This document shows, one piece after another, positions 1 through 11,286 of a stretch of DNA of 64,000 bases (its first letter is position 1; each line of letters opens with the position of its first letter). The notes under the pieces were generated by a model. It saw only the letters and a list, made by a program, of their open reading frames with translations. It ran no database searches and was not told where the DNA came from. Made by a program: the position numbers and the translations under genes. The DNA comes from Oscarella lobularis (taxonomy: Eukaryota; Porifera; Homoscleromorpha; Homosclerophorida; Oscarellidae), in NCBI RefSeq assembly GCF_947507565.1, contig NC_089191.1, positions 1,798,001 to 1,862,000 on the forward strand, given 5' to 3'.

Positions 1-1783
1 CAACATTTTTTCTGATTATGGTAAGCATCCACAAGTCGTTGAGTGACTGTAACCGTAAGGAAGAAGAAACAGCAAGTCCTCCAAACATAAGAACTGAGCC
101 ATTTGACATTGATGCCATTGAGCATCGAAATCGCCTCGAAGGAACCTCTTTTGCCAAAACCGTATCCAAAGCAAGCCAATAAGACTGAGTGACGTTAAAC
201 GCCTGTACACTATCTAACAAAGTTGACTTGAATTTAGTCAATTGAACTTTTCTTAGGTCTAGCAAAGAGTCAAACGTTAGGCTGACAGGCATTTCATATT
301 GACCGCTGTTTCCTCCAAATTGTACAAACAAGTCGTCTGCCATTGCTCCACAGTGATTAGCTCGCGCTGAAGGTGACACTTCTGCATTTTGCTGATGCCA
401 CGATAAAGTGTTCAAGTTTAAAATCCATACGGAATTGGAGTTTAGAAATGCGGAGTTGTACTGAAGAAGTTCTAAACTAGCATCGAACCCGAGTCCACCA
501 AACACGTAGAGAGACTCGCCAAATATAGCAGAAGAAAAAGTTCCGGGTGAAAGAGGCGAGGGTGAAGACTTTGAAGGAGGGTTTGCTACCCAGGCAATTT
601 TCATTGCGTTAGCTTTCGAATCTACACTGAGAATCGAAACGTTTAAAACAACGCTATTGTACTGCTGATCAGGGATCACTTCACTGGTTCCAAAAACTAG
701 AACGGTATTGCCAATTTTCACACTGCTTTTTGATGGTCTGCTAAAGTCTGTCTTAGGAGGAGAGCAGAAGCGGCAGGAGACATTCATCCACCTATTTGTG
801 AGCAGATTGAAGGCAAATGCTCTTGATTGATCAATCAGAAGCAGGCTGTTTGAGGATAAAATGTGAAACAACTTGCCACCCCCTGTTTTAGCAGCTTTTG
901 TCATATCTGGGTCAGAGCTGTAGTCGCTAAGCAGTTTCCACTCATTCTTCAATAGGTCGACTAGCCATAGAAACGGCGTAGGAATTGTTTCGCTCAATGC
1001 TCCACCATTGACGTAAAGATGAGTGGAGTTTCTTGGTGTTGCAGGAACAACAGTCATAAAGGATATGTTCCCCGCCACTGGAAACCAATGGTGCGGATTG
1101 CTCTTTGCCAGATACACCCATTGATAAAGATTTTGTTCCTCGTTTAAACATCGCAACTCTATAACATCTGATCCTAGACGGCTTCCTCCAACAGAGATGA
1201 AAGACTCTTTGCAGCTACAGTTGGATTTGGGCTGATAAATGGATGTAGAACCATAAAAGGCGTTGATTGGTGCGACTCCTCGAAGCAGCAACGGCCGAGT
1301 CCAAGTCTCGCTTTCACCTTGAAATATCCAAGTATCATTTGTCCGTGTTTGATTTCCGTTGTCAAGGTAACCTCCGTACATAACAACTCTAGTTTTACAA
1401 ATTGTTTTCATTCCATGCCCAAATCGATTCTGTGGTGCGCTTTTAAAACTCTTTTTTTCCCATGAGTTTGTCCACGGAGTGTAAATCCATGTGCTCTTGG
1501 TTCTTATCTCTCCATCTGCAGTACTTCCACCAAAGAGCAAAACCTTGTAAAACCGAAAATGCCTTCTTCTTTTGTAGGCAGCAACAGCACTTTCAAGAAG
1601 AAATGGTGGATGATCTTGCTCATGACGAAAGTCCTTGTTAGCACTGCACCATGCGTTTCCTGCGGTATCAGAACAAAAGCTCAAGAATGGGCTACTTTTA
1701 TTTGTAGATGAATTAAATGAAACGATTGGAGGTATCGTTGATAGAATAGAAGAAAGAAGAAACAGCCCTTCAAGCCGCAACAT
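1..1783 (-). CDS. Secreted kelch-repeat protein, N-terminal part (runs off left edge)
   Basis: An uninterrupted frame reads leftward from an ATG at 1781-1783 to the window edge, about 594 codons with no stop. The first about 20 residues (MLRLEGLFLLSSILSTIPPI) are a convincing signal peptide. The rest has repeated kelch blades: a di-glycine motif after a hydrophobic strand (VLLFGGS, VVMYGGY, SLYVFGGLG, SVLMFGGL) followed by a Trp-containing strand (WIYTPW, WIFQGE, WILNLN). Many N-x-S/T sites fit an extracellular protein. The style closely matches the kelch ectodomain of the receptor kinase at 11525-15220, so it may be a paralogue; whether it also ends in a membrane span and kinase cannot be seen here. 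It is a single open exon in the visible part. Sure of secreted kelch, unsure of full architecture. Confidence 0.85.
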   Translation of the reverse strand, partial: MLRLEGLFLLSSILSTIPPIVSFNSSTNKSSPFLSFCSDTAGNAWCSANKDFRHEQDHPPFLLESAVAAYKRRRHFRFYKVLLFGGSTADGEIRTKSTWIYTPWTNSWEKKSFKSAPQNRFGHGMKTICKTRVVMYGGYLDNGNQTRTNDTWIFQGESETWTRPLLLRGVAPINAFYGSTSIYQPKSNCSCKESFISVGGSRLGSDVIELRCLNEEQNLYQWVYLAKSNPHHWFPVAGNISFMTVVPATPRNSTHLYVNGGALSETIPTPFLWLVDLLKNEWKLLSDYSSDPDMTKAAKTGGGKLFHILSSNSLLLIDQSRAFAFNLLTNRWMNVSCRFCSPPKTDFSRPSKSSVKIGNTVLVFGTSEVIPDQQYNSVVLNVSILSVDSKANAMKIAWVANPPSKSSPSPLSPGTFSSAIFGESLYVFGGLGFDASLELLQYNSAFLNSNSVWILNLNTLSWHQQNAEVSPSARANHCGAMADDLFVQFGGNSGQYEMPVSLTFDSLLDLRKVQLTKFKSTLLDSVQAFNVTQSYWLALDTVLAKEVPSRRFRCSMASMSNGSVLMFGGLAVSSSLRLQSLNDLWMLTIIRKNV

Positions 1784-2880
1784 ATCATAATAAATCTAAA
1801 TTAGGAAATACTGCATTCGAATTTAACATCTTTTTGCTTCACCTTCATAACAGTTGCACTGTTCAGCAAACAAGAATAATGAAGTTAGGCAAAATCGCTT
1901 TATCTGCCAAACATAAAGCAACTAATACTTTCATTTTTTCCCAGAAACGAAAACAGTTGAAATTAATGTTCTATAGCTTAGGATTAAACGTAATTCAATA
2001 TAAAATGTAACCAAATTTATTTTATCAAAAAATATTGAGCTGAGAATTTAATCTCACGTTATCGCTATTGTTACTAAAACAGCATACACAACCATATCAT
2101 TTGCACTACTTGTAGCTGCTTTCCTAATTGACTTTCATGCATTGGGATGGCCGCTTATAAAAACAAACACGTTGCGGCAAATCCCTTCGCCCGAAATGAA
2201 AGTGAAAGCGAAACTGAATTCATTTTCACTACACCGCTTATCTACAGCCAACGCGCAGCTTCGGGTATGTACCACCTTTGCCATACAGCGGCTATATGCA
2301 AGAAGCACGTAGCGAAGCCGGAGGCCAGAACATTGCCAAAAGTGACCGAGAAACGTTTACGTACGTACGACATACCATGCATCACATAAGCAGTACGAAG
2401 ACGCAGTTTATGAGAGTTTGAGAGAAAATGCTTTTCATGCAATGCTAACATGCAGATCATGCTCTTACCTTCGAACGTGCGAGCGCGGTCAAGTGTACGT
2501 CACCGTCGCGAAGACAACAATGAGCAGCGTTCAGTCAACTCTAGCCTATGAAAGGTAGAGCAGTAGGCGGAGGCTTACAAGATAAACTTTCAATATTACA
2601 TATTAAGCTGCTACGCCGCAGCATGCACCTCAAATCAAACAGGATATGATTAGTTTGGTATGAAAAGAGCTACTGTTACCATTCAGTTTCGAGACTGTCA
2701 ATGCAACGTAAACGCGCGCTCATGTCTTCTAATGAGCACTAAATGAAAGCGCAACATCGTCCTCCGTAGTTTAGTTATATATAGAATCAAACCTGAAGAC
2801 GAACGAAAGGCTATCGAACTGAGAAAACAAATTGATTTTGATACTGAAGATAGGAAACCTGCGTGATCGACGTCGTCACG
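1784..2880. other. Intergenic, AT-rich; no gene recognised
   Basis: This stretch lies upstream of the kelch gene. Short frames on both strands (2147-2460) overlap one another, lack recognisable domains and look like chance frames. No promoter motif stands out strongly. Confidence 0.5.
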
Positions 2881-3138
2881 GTAAGCATTTTCATAATATT
2901 TTATTTAATAAATCCCGGAAGTAAACCGAAAATTCTTAAAAAAAATTGCGCATAGGTGTCCTGTGTTTCGCTGTTCACCTGCACGGATGGCGAGGGTCCG
3001 TACAGGCTTCGGTTTTGTGGGGGTCACCCTCACTACTCCCCCGTCGGAGTTAGAGCCTGTTTAGTCTCCCGGCTCGGACGCCTGGGACAGGCAGCCCTCG
3101 GATGTGAGTTCTGCCCGCCTGGTTCCAGGGGGACCGCT
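2881..3138 (+). repeat. Dispersed repeat R1, short truncated copy
   Basis: About 258 bp starting gtaagcat and running through a GC-rich stretch to gggggaccgctatt. Almost the same sequence recurs at 7512-7768 on this strand and, inverted, at about 32930-33190. The copy here diverges after 3138 while the other two continue as a repeat of about 1.9 kb, so this one is truncated on both sides. No coding capacity is evident. Confidence 0.85.
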
Positions 3139-3893
3139 ATTCGCTTTCGCGAGCGACGAACAACATCGAGACCCTAAAGATTCCCATATGTTGTATGGTA
3201 AACGGCTTTTTGCCGGTTTTGTCAAAAAACGGCTTACCCTACATCTGAGCGTGGCGTCCGTATGTACCAAAGGATTTGCAGCATGAATACCTTTGACGAC
3301 GTAACTAAAAATATGCACATTATTCCATAGATGATTTCCTGACCAATCGAAATGACTTATCAGGACATTTCGTCTACATCTACCTGAGTAGGGATTTCGT
3401 AGTGATAACGTCTCACAACAAATATACCTACAAAAACAGAAAATTATTTAGACAAAGGCCGATGCAGTTTAGGGAATAAAATTTCGTTAGCGGAGAACCT
3501 CAATTTGAAGCTAATTCGGGAGACACTCACGGAAAAATGCATGGCCCTTTGATAAAAAAATCAACAGCACGTCTTAGAGTTCAAGCAGGAGTTTTTGCGT
3601 GGACAGTCCAGATGCCGTAAGCGTCCTGATAGTCCATAGCCAAATGAACGGCAACGCCCTGTTGAGAAAAGAAGAACGCGCATGCGCATCCCTAGTTTCA
3701 ATTTCACATTCTCTGCTTCTATGGTTACAGAATCGAAGTCAATGTACGTCGAGCAGCGCTCGCAGGACATCTGTTTGCTGCTTTTGGCCTTGTAACTATA
3801 ATGCTGTAACGTACGACGACCACGGCTGAGCTATGAAGATCTCAGAGGTAACGAAATACGACGCAGCGTCCCAAACGTCACCGAGAAATCTAG
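3139..3893. other. Intergenic, no gene recognised
   Basis: Overlapping short frames on both strands have no recognisable domain. A degenerate hairpin lies around 3198-3240. The stretch ends at the target-site duplication of the foldback element that starts at 3901. Confidence 0.4.
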
Positions 3894-3900
3894 TCATCCG

Positions 3901-5283
3901 CTAGCCTCGTCCCCAGGCCCTTCACCAGCTAGCGCGCTTGGGGCGCACTCACTGGTGGAAGGGCCTGGTAACATTGGTCTGCGTCAGAGGGTCACGCGAC
4001 ACCCCACTTGCCCCGTGACCTCGGTGGCCCTAATTAAATCAGCACGTAACGGTAAGCAAGATCGCTTCAGCGCGTAAGGAAACGTTCGCAACTGTTCGCT
4101 CTACCGTACATATGGCTTTAAACAAGTCCCGCGAACGCGATTTTACCTCGGAACTAGTGTCGGAAGACGTTTCCTTACGCGCTGAAGCGATCTTGCTTAC
4201 CGTTACGTGCTGATTTAATTAGGGCCACCGAGGTCACGGGGCAAGTGGGGTGTCGCGTGACCCTCTGACGCAGACCAATGTTACCAGGCCCTTCCACCAT
4301 AGATAGAAGAAGAGAGGGATTGGAAACTCCCCCTTATCACGTGACTTCTCGTGGACCCAGGGTAGTTACGCTAACGCCCGGATGCGGCTGACTTTTTGGC
4401 TCGAGTCGCACTGAAAACGGTACAATACCCTTATCTTAACTGCGAGCACCTTTATAGCTTCTTGTTCGACGCTGCAAAACGATTGGAATTGCATGTAGTC
4501 GTGCGCACGCAGGGTTTATTCGGTTGCTATCGGCACCTCTGACTGCGGACGAGTTGGCGACCTCCCGACGCGATTTTCGCCGTTGCCTGTAAACCCAGTG
4601 TCTTTTCTAGGAACTTACAAACACCACCGGCGTGTTCTCGCTCGACTAACTAGAAGCGATGGCGAGGGAGGGCCCCTTTTTAGGAATGCTAGCTGTAGTG
4701 CCTCGACTGCGGACAAGTTGCGATATAAGCAGTAGTACGCTCGTTGTTCCTACCTTATTATTCGAATTACCGAGAGACTGCGATGCACCAAGAGCCCTGT
4801 TTTCAGTCAACTCCGTTCATCCTTACGGCTAAAATTAACCGAAAAAGATGAGCAACTGATTTTTGATGTTCTAGTTTTGACGGGGGCGATGACGGGAATA
4901 CTTACGTCTGCATAGACGCAATCGCTTTCGTAGTGGCATGTTTTCCGAACTAGAACATCAAAAAACAGTTGCTCATCTTTTTCGGCTAATTTTAGCCGTA
5001 TGGATAAACGGAGTTGACTGAAAACATGCAATTCCAATCGTTTTGCGTTGTCGAACAAGAAGCTATAAAGGTGCTCGCAGTTTAAACAAGGGTATTGTAC
5101 CGTTTTCAGTGCGACGCGAGCCAAAAAAGTCGGCGCATCCGGGCGTTAGCGTAACTACCCTGGGTCCACGAAAAGTCACGTGATAAGGGGGAGTTTCCAA
5201 TCCCTCTCTTCTTCTATCTATGCTTCCACCAGTGAGTGCGCCCCAAGCGCGCTAGCTGGTGAAGGGCCTGGGGACGAGGCTAG
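3901..5283. mobile_element. Outer foldback element (palindromic arms), split by a nested element
   Basis: The left end (ctagcctcgtccccagg) and right end are perfect inverted repeats. The arms continue through 3954-4086, which pairs with 4167-4298. If the nested element 4299-5223 is removed, the remaining about 450 bp reads as one long palindrome with an about 80-nt loop. It is flanked by direct repeats of tcatccg (3894-3900 and 5284-5290), a 7-bp target-site duplication; a 9-bp reading (gtcatccgc) fits equally well. No transposase is encoded, so it is non-autonomous. Structure resembles foldback or Galileo-like P-superfamily elements or Mutator-like foldbacks; the family is inference. Confidence 0.85.
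4299..5223. mobile_element. Nested foldback element inserted into the outer palindrome
   Basis: About 925 bp with long inverted arms: 4300-4495 pairs with about 5030-5220, plus an inner hairpin 4798-4880 pairing with 4945-5026. It is bordered by direct repeats ttccacc at 4292-4298 and 5224-5230, the site in the outer element where its right arm is interrupted. The terminal sequence (tagatagaagaagagaggg, then a gaaactcc...cacgtga motif) resembles the ends of the element at 44169-45102, which is almost the same length (934 bp), so the two probably belong to one family. A 105-residue minus frame at 4807-5124 lies across the palindrome and is a shadow, not a gene. Confidence 0.8.
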
Positions 5284-5472
5284 TCATCCGCATGTGCTTG
5301 GCGCTAGTCGCTGGTGTCACTGAAAGAGATGCCCGTATGCTTAGCGTGCTCTTTCCATTTCTTTGTGACTTTCCTTCTCTATTTGTCGTCTTTCCCAGGC
5401 TCATCTCAGTAGTTGCACCCAAAGAAAAAGTCTAATCGGCTCTCTGGAGCGCACGTCTCGTTCGCATAAGTC

Positions 5473-6048
5473 CGGTTTCGAGATGACGGATCGTCGTCTG
5501 GCGAGAGAGTCGATCTCTGCATCGTCACCGCAAGGTCGAGTGACTTTCGAACAGTTCGCACCGTTTTAGAAAGCGTTGCGGGCCGCGTTATGAGCGGCCC
5601 GTTCGATTATTTTAAGGGAGAAAGCCGTTCTTACGAACTCGCCTTTTGCCCTCACCTTCACAAATGGCACGGGTTTTTTGAGAATTCCAGGTACAATCCG
5701 CTCCGAATCATGCTGGTTAGCCCCACGGACGAAGGTATGAAAAATACGGCTGCGCTTGTGAGTAACATTGCGCAGACCACTCTATGTCCTTCCATTTTTG
5801 CTATGGTGGAAGCTTGTTCTGCGCGTCAGCGTGACGTCAATCTCGGTGATCTGTTAGTGCCCTTCAAAATCACAACTCATTCAGGGAAAAAGCTGGAAGG
5901 CGGTCACATTGTCGCTGATGCGAATATTGTTGAATTAGACAAGGATTTTAGAAAGATTATTCGATCGCTTGCTGAGGCAGGCATAAGCTGGTTAGATTTT
6001 GTTCCACCCGCTCTAAAGTACTCTCTTTGCAGCATCATATACTACTGA
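5473..6048 (+). pseudogene. Nucleoside phosphorylase-like (PNP/UDP family) domain, incomplete or decayed gene
   Basis: The frame is open from an in-frame stop at 5467-5469 to a stop at 6046-6048. A typical PNP/UDP-like start (VDLCIVTARSSDF from 5509) is in frame ahead of the first ATG at 5590, so the exon probably begins at a splice acceptor near 5470-5482 rather than at that ATG. Later come SPTDEGMKNTAALVSN and the family-typical stretch FAMVEACSARQRDVNLGDLL, then GGHIVADANIVELD. In animals and fungi such domains occur in effector or NLR-like proteins. No upstream ATG exon is evident, and the 3' end hits a stop before the strong donor at 6051 (gtaagg). I therefore lean to a decayed or partial gene; an intact spliced gene cannot be excluded. 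Confidence 0.55.
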
Positions 6049-6100
6049 TGGTAAGGATACAGTTAATCCGACTTGCTGTTTGAAATGCTTGTTGAATTAG

Positions 6101-6866
6101 GTTAGAGAGAAAGCTGAAATTGCCCTGTCAAGCATTGTCGGCGAAATTTCGAATGCATACCCTTGTGAATAGTGTTATACCGAAAGCGCGCATCAGCGTC
6201 ATTCACCAATCGTCAATAGCAACGTGCGTAATAACAGTTGGCGCTTAGCGACGAACGTCATTATGAATTGCGTATACGTAGGTTTGCGTGCAGACAATAA
6301 ATCGTGCGATTGCTTTGCATCTTTGATTGTGGGCATGAAAATTCGCTCCGATGAAATCGGATTGGTCGCAGAAGCTCTTCACACTCTCTTTGAAAGGAAC
6401 GATGCTTCGAAAAAGTTATAGCGTGTTATATAATATAATAATTATAATATAATTTTTTACGTTTATGATGTTCATAGTGGACTCGTCGACTATCTGCTCG
6501 AGCTATTAGAGTCTCTGCTTGAGGGCTTGGATAATGCTTCTGCCGCAAAAGCGCCGATTGCCAAAGCGCTCAAGGCCGTGAGGAAAGATCTCGAACTTGG
6601 CAACGAGGTCAACAGGAAAAAGAAAAATATCCTTATACGTCCACGAAACGCGTTTTCTGTTTTTTTTGATTGATTTCGTTCTAGAAAAGTCGAGCGTGTG
6701 GTCTGCATACAAGGATCAGGAGCACGATCTATTTATTCCACAGACCCAGTCACCGGTCCTGCGGGCGTGGCCGGTTACCTAACGGCAGGAACATCGACGA
6801 CAACGTCCGCTATTGCCGACGAACCGCCACCGATGGACGCCCCTCACAACGAGGAAGCGGATGATT
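6101..6866 (+). other. Possible further exons of the PNP-like gene, unresolved
   Basis: After the acceptor-like ttgaattag at 6100, three stretches with coding character follow. The first is VREKAEIALSSIVGEISNAYPCE, ending at a TAG near 6171. The second is a helical Leu/Ala-rich segment (LVDYLLELLESLLEGLDNAS) from about 6479. The third, after the acceptor-like ttctag at about 6684, is a Gly/Ala/Thr-rich segment (ARSIYSTDPVTGPAGVAGYL) ending with a TGA near 6866. I recognise no domain and cannot join them with one consistent frame and canonical splice sites. They may be tail exons of the PNP-like gene or relics. Confidence 0.25.
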
Positions 6867-7229
6867 GACACAGTAAGCTCTATGAGACAGAACTTTGTGT
6901 ACGCTTGTCATTTAATGTTTGTGTTTGTAAGAGACTTTTGCGTTGTTTTGAGCGCTCTTGCGACGTCACGGTATTTTCCTCTAATGACTTGGCGTATAAT
7001 CTGGTGAGTGCTTATTGAAGGGCTTTAGTCACTGTACGCGTATGCTTTAGGGCGTCATATTAATTACGATTCATACATACGTCTTTCTCGGGCGAAATAA
7101 ATGACGTGAGGACGTCGGCGTTCCTGTTCATCACGTGGCAACAGCTTCAGCGCGTCGTTTCTCTTTTTCAACGTCGTTCTGTAGCCTTTGTGCGTCTTCG
7201 ATATCGCTGTAGCCTCACTTTCCCTCTGC

Positions 7230-9141
7230 GATTATTTAAGTCTCTTTTAGGGAATCTTTTATTAGTGTATCTATTACACCTGTGTCGTTTGTGGCCACCC
7301 TTTGGTTTCATCAAAAGAAGAAAGAGACAGATACGGCAGTGTTCTCTTCTTTTTATAGGTAGCTTCGTAGTTGTAGTAGGAGTCGTTTAGTGTAGACGTA
7401 GCGTAGAGGGTCCTGAGCATGACCTCGCATTAGATTTGAAACTGCTCAGAGACCTTCTCTAAGAGGTCTCGTCTGGCGCTTTGCGCCGCACACAAACAAT
7501 AGTGTAGACGTAAGCATGTTCATAATATTTTATTTAATAAATCCCGGAAGTAAACCGGAAATTCTGAAAAAATTGCGCATAGGTCTGACGTGTTTCGCTG
7601 TCCACCTGCGCGGACCGCGAGGGTCCGTACAGGCTTCGGTTTTGTGGGGGTCACCCTCACTACTCCCCCGTCGGAGTTAGAGCCTGTTTAGTCTCCCGGC
7701 TCGGACGCCTGGGACAGGCAGCCCTCGGATGTGAGTTCTGCCCGCCTGGTTCCAGGGGGACCGCTATTGTAACCCACCGCGTCTTCCTAAGTGGGGTGGC
7801 AGTTTTGCACTCGTGCCACGGGAGTAGGACACTGAATCCCCTGCGGTCAAGCCACGTTTATCCTCTCTGGCTCAAGAGTTAGGCCGGTTTTATTTAGTCA
7901 CCTCGGGGCCCAGAGGTGAACGAAAATGACGTCAAAAGTTTCTCTTATGTGCTCTGAAAAGCAAAAAAGCAATTAAGATGCGAAGCAAACCTGGCAAGAT
8001 CCAATGTGGCGAAAACCGTTTTAACAGAAGGCAGACAGGAGATGAGTTCAGCCACAGTTCACGAGGTAGGAACAGTCTTGAAGAAACCCCGTCCAGCTAG
8101 CTAATAAAATAAAAGAATGTATGCTGTAGTAAGAGTGAATGGCTTATTCAAATGCTCTCTCATCAGACCTTAGAGAATGCTCTTTCTCATTCTTCTCTCC
8201 TTTTCAAACGTAACTAAGAATTACAGACAAGTGAATGCGTGAAATCTCGAATTTTCAAACTGTTCAATCACCTTTTTACTAGTCTGAAATAAAAAGTTCT
8301 CGATATTCACGTTGTAATCTAATTTGACCGTTGATCATAAGAAAATTATTCGTCCTATCAAATCCCCTTCAAAGCAGCAAAAGAAAATCTAACATATAGG
8401 AAAATAAACATATAGAAGAGAACACAATGAAGAATATCACCTATTGGCGAATGTACTAGATCATACGATCGCACTCTCCGTGTAAATATCTTTCCAACGA
8501 TGTGACGTACGTAACCGTTTCAACTTATAAAACAAAAACACAATTGAGAAAAATATGACAACACGTCCCTCTCTCGAAATACCTTATCTCGAGCGTATCG
8601 AGCAGCATATCGCTTCAAACAGAATACCGCAAAAAAAAAAAACAGAGAAAGAGTCAAAAATCAATAAAGGAGGAATATAAAAAAGCAATCGATCGCCGAA
8701 AATCCCTTCAAAGTGTTAAACCGATTCGAAAAGACACAGAACATTCCTTTTCAACTCACCTTTACTAAATGCTAGAACGCGCAGAGAAGAATTGGACGTG
8801 GAAACGGCGTTAGAAGATCACTGAACGCCGTTTCTTTGCAAAGCGTGCGAAAGCACGTGGCACGGCTCTTCTGCGAGAAAGCTCGCACCTGGGCGCATTG
8901 GGCTACGAAAACGAAGCAAAGAACGCAGTGTAGAGCAAAAACAATATCATTACGATCGATTTCTTCATTCTTTCTGGTCGCATTCCTGCGAATTGCAGGG
9001 CGACGCCAGGAGTGGAAACGCAAACGACGAATCTGTGTCGTCAATTGCTTCTTCGACGTCTTATGAACCATATACGACCTAGAGGCTGTCGAATGGAGGC
9101 CAATTTGCGACACCAATCGGTCAGGAAAGGGGTGATGTTCC
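7230..9141 (+). repeat. Dispersed repeat R1, long copy (about 1.9 kb)
   Basis: This copy is collinear, with small indels, with the inverse of 31627-33470. Shared landmarks include the tagggaatctttt segment at the left end, the gtaagcatgttcataatatt core at 7512, the GC-rich ctactcccccgtcgg block, and the right end next to the tgtcgaatggaggcc motif. A frame of about 139 codons on the minus strand (8772-9191) overlaps the right end; the inverted copy has a similar but frameshifted frame, so it is probably not a maintained gene. No reverse transcriptase or transposase is seen, suggesting a non-autonomous element. Confidence 0.8.
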
Positions 9142-10470
9142 AACGTCATATCCGGGTTTGGGGTCAGATAGTAAGGTACTGTACTGTGCACAGAGATTGC
9201 ACTGGACTACTAACTGACAATATTACTCAATGCAAAATTATTAAATTAGCGGATAAAAGCTTACTTCACTACTCGCTCCTCGTGTTTTTTGGCAAAGTGC
9301 AAGTAGAATCCAATTTCAACATCTACCGGGTAGTTTTCTTAAACCACTGAATGCACAACGGAAAACCTTTCTCTTTTGGTTGATATGTCAGCTGCTGGCC
9401 GTGCAACGGCGATTACTGTGAATGCACATTTCAAACGAGCCGGTGTTGAGCGAGGCAGTGTTGGTGCTAACGTTAACGGAATTGCTCGATCAAGCGTTGA
9501 TGATTATTCCAGAAAAATTACAGCTTATTGTACTTTCTCTGGGAGCCTCCACCATTTAATGTTCTGGGAGCACCGCAGAAAAACTGAAGAGAACGGAACG
9601 TTTCACAGTCTCTTTTCATGTTGATTCGGTTTCTAGAGTTTTGAATTTGATCGTCAATAGGCTAAAGTATCACAGCTTTGCACTACATTACGAAGGAATT
9701 TCTTCGTTTTACCTTGAAATATCCACGTCGAATGCTGGCAAATGCGTATCGTTTTACCTTTGGTAACTCTGTTTCACTAATTATTCGTCAGAGTTTGCAA
9801 CTTACACGTTGGCAATAAATTTTGCATTTGATTTTTTGTTTTTTGTATTTTATCTACTAGATGTTTGTCATGAATTAAACTCTCTGGCAAAGTACAATTG
9901 CAGAACGTTCACTGAATACATTGTCAACGCGTCGAGTAAAACAAGGCTTCTATTTTATAGTAAATCTTAATTAACAGTAATAGGCAATCAGCACTTTTAC
10001 ACGTATTCACGCGCACAGATAGCGTTTTGGCAAACAAAAAAGGAAATTATTTCTTTGCGTAATTTGACAAAAGCAGGCCAGCACACAACGTTATTCAACT
10101 TTGTGAAATAACGTGGTAAAAAAGGCACGATAATTGCCTGCAAAAAATGGTCGGCAAAGCTCACCCTAAAAATTCGCAGTGACAGAATCTATCGATTTTT
10201 GAAGAAAATTAATTCTAGGTTAAAGTTCCTTTTAGTAGACAGAACTAAATTGGCAGTGTATGGAAAATCTTAACGTCAAATTGAAGGTTAATGCTAAGAG
10301 CGTGCCCCAACCGGATTTTCGAATGCAATGTATTTTTGTTCAAAGACGTTTCTAGTGTCCTCATAAGAAGAGTTGACAAGTAAGACCAAAGTAATTTCTC
10401 GCATAAGGAACATATTTCTTTATGATTTCAGGAAGACTAAAAAAAGTTTTCAATTACTGTTTAGGTTCAT
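9142..10470. other. AT-rich intergenic region
   Basis: One plus-strand frame (about 9385-9624; begins MSAAGRATAITVNAHFKRAG) has no domain I recognise and weak coding character. The remainder to 10470 is AT-rich and contains nothing I can support. It is the 3' flank of the frizzled-like gene on the minus strand. Confidence 0.4.
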
Positions 10471-10473
10471 AAT

Positions 10474-11286
10474 TTAGTCATACCACTGCATATAAGCTTC
10501 CACACATTGATCCTTTGTTAGATATCCTTGCAATCGGCCATCACTTGTACATGTTGGGTAAGTGCAAATAATGCGATAGATTGCGCTTTTGAACAAAGGC
10601 GGTGCAATCGCTGGTACTCTTTTGTACGTTAATTCAAGATCTTCTGCCATGTACTCCGGGACAGTCGACCCGTGAGGATTTTTGTCGCACAACGGCATGT
10701 CCAGGCTTGTGCAGTTTGTCAGGGAGGCCGTCTCCTTTACTCTTACTGGTACAAAAGTCATTTTCTTAAATAGGGCAAACTGCATTTCAAATACATCTTT
10801 TTTATTTTCAAATTCCTTTGGGAAAAGGCAGAGAATGAGTTTCATGAGGTTCTGCAAATGAAAAGATGCTTTGCTAGAAGAGTTTCAAATCTAATTGGCT
10901 GCTACTATATATACCTTGGATATCGATTCGACCGGGACAGCGAGTTTTCTTTTCACAAGGCCGTTTCCGATGCACACTTCCTTTGCGCCAGCAAAGCAGA
11001 GTACGAAGTAGAGGTATTTTTCGCACTCGGGTGAAGTATTGTGGGTGTTTTGAAATTCAGTGTAAAGTGTTTTCTTTTGAGCTATGCTCAATGCCTCTCG
11101 CTGCGGAATAATAGTGTCATTGCTCAATCCGTACACTGTGTAGCATAATTCAAGTGGAAGTCGAACGCACTTGTCTAAGGGACCCAGATCATAGACTGCG
11201 CTAGAGAGAGGCTGATACTTGCTCGCAGAAGCGGCAGCAACGCCAAATACAAACACGAAGCAAACAGCAGTCCTCTTCAGTTCCAT
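10474..11286 (-). CDS. Secreted protein with two frizzled-CRD-like cysteine-rich segments
   Basis: Two exons on the minus strand, 11286-10915 and 10851-10474, with a 63-bp intron (donor AAG|gtatat, acceptor tttgcag); both are multiples of three, giving 249 residues. The start at 11286 is chosen because MELKRTAVCFVFVFGVAAAS is a clean signal peptide. The first segment has the frizzled CRD spacing C-x-R-L-P-x-x-L-C, then T-I-I-P, then ECEKYLYFVLCFAGAKEVC. The second exon repeats a weaker version (NCTSLDMPLC ... IICTYPTC ... QCVEAYMQ). There is no membrane span or netrin domain. By analogy it could bind Wnt or lipid, but the CRDs are divergent and function is not shown. It is head-to-head with the receptor kinase at 11525, with 238 bp between start codons. 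Confidence 0.75.

Noticed and set aside
3139-3330. Functional RNA gene in the GC-rich R1 core
   Set aside because: No cloverleaf or box motifs were found; the sequence is explained as a dispersed repeat.
4807-5124. 105-codon frame on the minus strand
   Set aside because: It lies wholly across the palindromic arms of the nested foldback element and has no known domain; the open frame is a by-product of the inverted repeat.
8772-9191. 139-codon minus frame possibly encoding a small protein
   Set aside because: It sits in repeat R1 and the other full copy has a frameshifted version, so there is no sign of selection on a protein.
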